Shown here in pieces: positions 62,414 through 64,000 of a stretch of 64,000 nucleotides of DNA. How positions within the stretch are numbered: position 1 is the stretch's first letter; the number at the start of each line of letters is the position of its first letter. Origin of the DNA: Lineus longissimus (Eukaryota > Nemertea > Pilidiophora > Heteronemertea > Lineidae); contig NC_088314.1 of assembly GCF_910592395.1 (NCBI RefSeq), forward strand, positions 11,038,001 to 11,102,000. Reading direction: 5' to 3'. Both the position numbers and the translations under genes were made by a program. Below the pieces are notes generated by a model, which worked only from the letters and a program-made list of their open reading frames with translations, ran no database searches and was not told where the DNA came from.

Positions 62414-64000
62414 ATTATGAACTTAGTCCAATGAACTACGACTGAATCCCCTACTCATCATCATCATCATCATCACTATGTTCATAATAAAATGAACTTT
62501 TAGAATCAGGTTTAAGCTCCCAACCACTGCGCATTTTAAATTTGAATCGCATAAGGCACCTGAAAATGTTATTTTCAAAAACGGTGAAATACCGGGTTCT
62601 GAGAGCCCCTAAGTTCCATGAAAATATTGTGCGACTGTAAGTGTAAATATCATATACATTGTATTGTGTAATCATATACATTTATATCAATATATAATAA
62701 GCGCGCAGCAGAAAAGCAGAAGGCTTTTCTGCGAAGCGCTACTATGGTTAACGTGCATACGACGTATCCAATGTAAACAATGTTTCTCAAGTCCATCGAT
62801 TCGTTTCAAATGGCTTACATTTGACTTAAAATGGCCGCCAGAAGAGATAAACGCGCGAATGAAGCAACTCGACTATTCTGAGCTCCGAGAGAGAACCACA
62901 TGAATATTCACACTGTTTGGGGGGGGGTTGGGGGCTCTCCATGTCGACAGTTGCGTGAGTTCAATAGAGCTTGCTCTTTACATTAGAATCTGCCAGAGTG
63001 CCAGACTATCTAGTCCGGACACCTTTCGGGGGGGGGGGGGACATTTTCCATTTCTTTGCCGGCTATTAATGATGATGGAGTTGAGTTACTGCTAAAGAGA
63101 CGGAGAAAACTGTCTATCAAAACAAAAAAATTGGCGGAAGGAACTATAGCAGGTTCCCAACCAGGGGGTTTGGGGGGTTTCCCCCAACCTAAAGGCACTG
63201 CACGCAATCGGCAAAAAGCGCACGCTCACCCTTGCGCGATCTCGAGATTGCCGCGCAATTAAACGATCCTAAGAATGCGCAGCGCAATCTTAAGATGGCG
63301 CTAATCGGTAATTAGCGCAGAACACATGCATGCATGGGCAGCCTCAGCGCTCAGCGCCTAGGCCTAGGGCCTACGTCATGTCTGTATGTACATCATGTAC
63401 ATTTTGTAGGCATATTAGGTTTCAAAGATGCTTTTCTGCACTCTGTGGCAAAAGTATGCAGTCAGCACAACTATAGTACTTGAAATCTCACCTTATTTGT
63501 AGTTTTGTCAGTAATACTAACGACGGAAGGTGATCACTGGTGGTGGAATCATGACTTGAAGTTAGAAAAGTTTGCTAGAAAGTTGGATGACGACAATGCT
63601 CAAAAAGTTTCGCGGGCAGTTTACGCAACGGCACGAGGCCAGCCTCGGACCTATGTATGAAGAGATCAATTTGCAGCCGCGCGCGACTGATATAGTTCCC
63701 TTTCTTATCTCCGATGAGATATCATACGGTGGTTATCGTTTGGTCAGTGATTCCAAATTTGGTTCTAAGAGGTCAAAGTAGTTTTTTGTGTCATGTCCTA
63801 ATCATAATCTTACTATATTTACAAACTTTTTAATGAGGCCTGGTTCCCGTAGCCCATCCTCGATGTGCTCCGCTCTGTACATCGAGCCTATGTGTTACAC
63901 TCCCCCCCCCCCCCCCCCGCAGTGGTTATCCCGCCCCTTTTCGTATGCCGAGGATGAGGATGACGGACGCCACAATCCGAACCCGGAATCCGAAGAGACT
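62414..64000. other. non-coding, simple-sequence rich
   Basis: (CAT)n microsatellite at 62456-62477; G runs near 62918-62928 and 63029-63041; C run 63902-63919. A 69-codon plus-strand frame (63572-63781) has no recognised domain. GATGAGGATGACGGACGCC near the end resembles the dispersed-repeat end at 17114. Confidence 0.45.

Noticed and set aside
63572-63781. 69-codon plus-strand frame
   Set aside because: No domain, no splice context, not longer than chance frames around it.

Overview
This is animal nuclear DNA made up almost entirely of transposable elements (TEs) and their remains. Evidence for a metazoan source: spliced coding exons with GT/AG borders, Ty3/gypsy LTR retrotransposons, Harbinger, pogo and KDZ DNA transposons, a LINE, TTAA- and TA-flanked MITEs, and many mono/dinucleotide and tandem repeats. 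Short repeat ends such as CCCTTGGGCCTCTTGTT and the TTTTTAGCTCA... family resemble mollusc/lophotrochozoan repeats, while frequent AGGCCTA words are also common in echinoderms and hemichordates. I would only say marine invertebrate. No prokaryotic operon, rRNA, tRNA or CRISPR array was seen.

Layout. 20-2299: decayed pogo/Tigger-like transposon with ~280 bp inverted repeats. 3184-17001: a minus-strand gypsy element with a GTAGG target duplication, 5% diverged LTRs and the rare order gag-PR-IN-RT-RH (Gmr1-like). It was later invaded by a Harbinger-type transposon (6143-9413) in its pol gene and by a second, plus-strand Mag-like gypsy (12204-16791, TSD GAAAC) inside its 5' LTR. 17105-20668: repeat ends, a ~245 bp tandem array, an unassigned ORF, a promoter-like block. 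20673-31612: a large spliced KDZ transposase gene (cysteine cluster, DDE core, acidic tail), broken by a TA-flanked MITE in exon 1, by an apparently intact Harbinger (21639-24748, TSD ACA) in exon 2, and by small frameshifts. 31729-35270: MITEs, minisatellites, a lone chromodomain exon, a SINE-like repeat. 36313-36560: a 115 bp-arm hairpin. 36597-39443: another apparently intact Harbinger (TSD AGT). 39472-44766: a composite block bounded by GTACCCTCACC termini and by arrays of CAGTG/CAGTC words, with a THAP-bearing transposon nested inside, sitting on the 3' end of a 5'-truncated LINE (to 46375). 47611-52645: a minus-strand chain of phase-1 exons that looks like a real spliced gene, cut at its upstream end by a third gypsy (52646-about 58960) that has lost RNase H and most of integrase. 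59677-60239: two further minus-strand exons that may be the upstream part of the same gene. 61491-62413: remnants of a Ginger2/KRBA2-like element (integrase tail, Ulp1-like protease end, PHD finger). The rest is non-coding with homopolymer C/G runs.

How they work together: the coding content is mobile-element machinery (Gag/protease/RT/RNase H/integrase polyproteins; DDE transposases with a convergently placed Myb/SANT-like partner). The nesting gives a relative insertion order that can be read directly from target duplications and restored reading frames.
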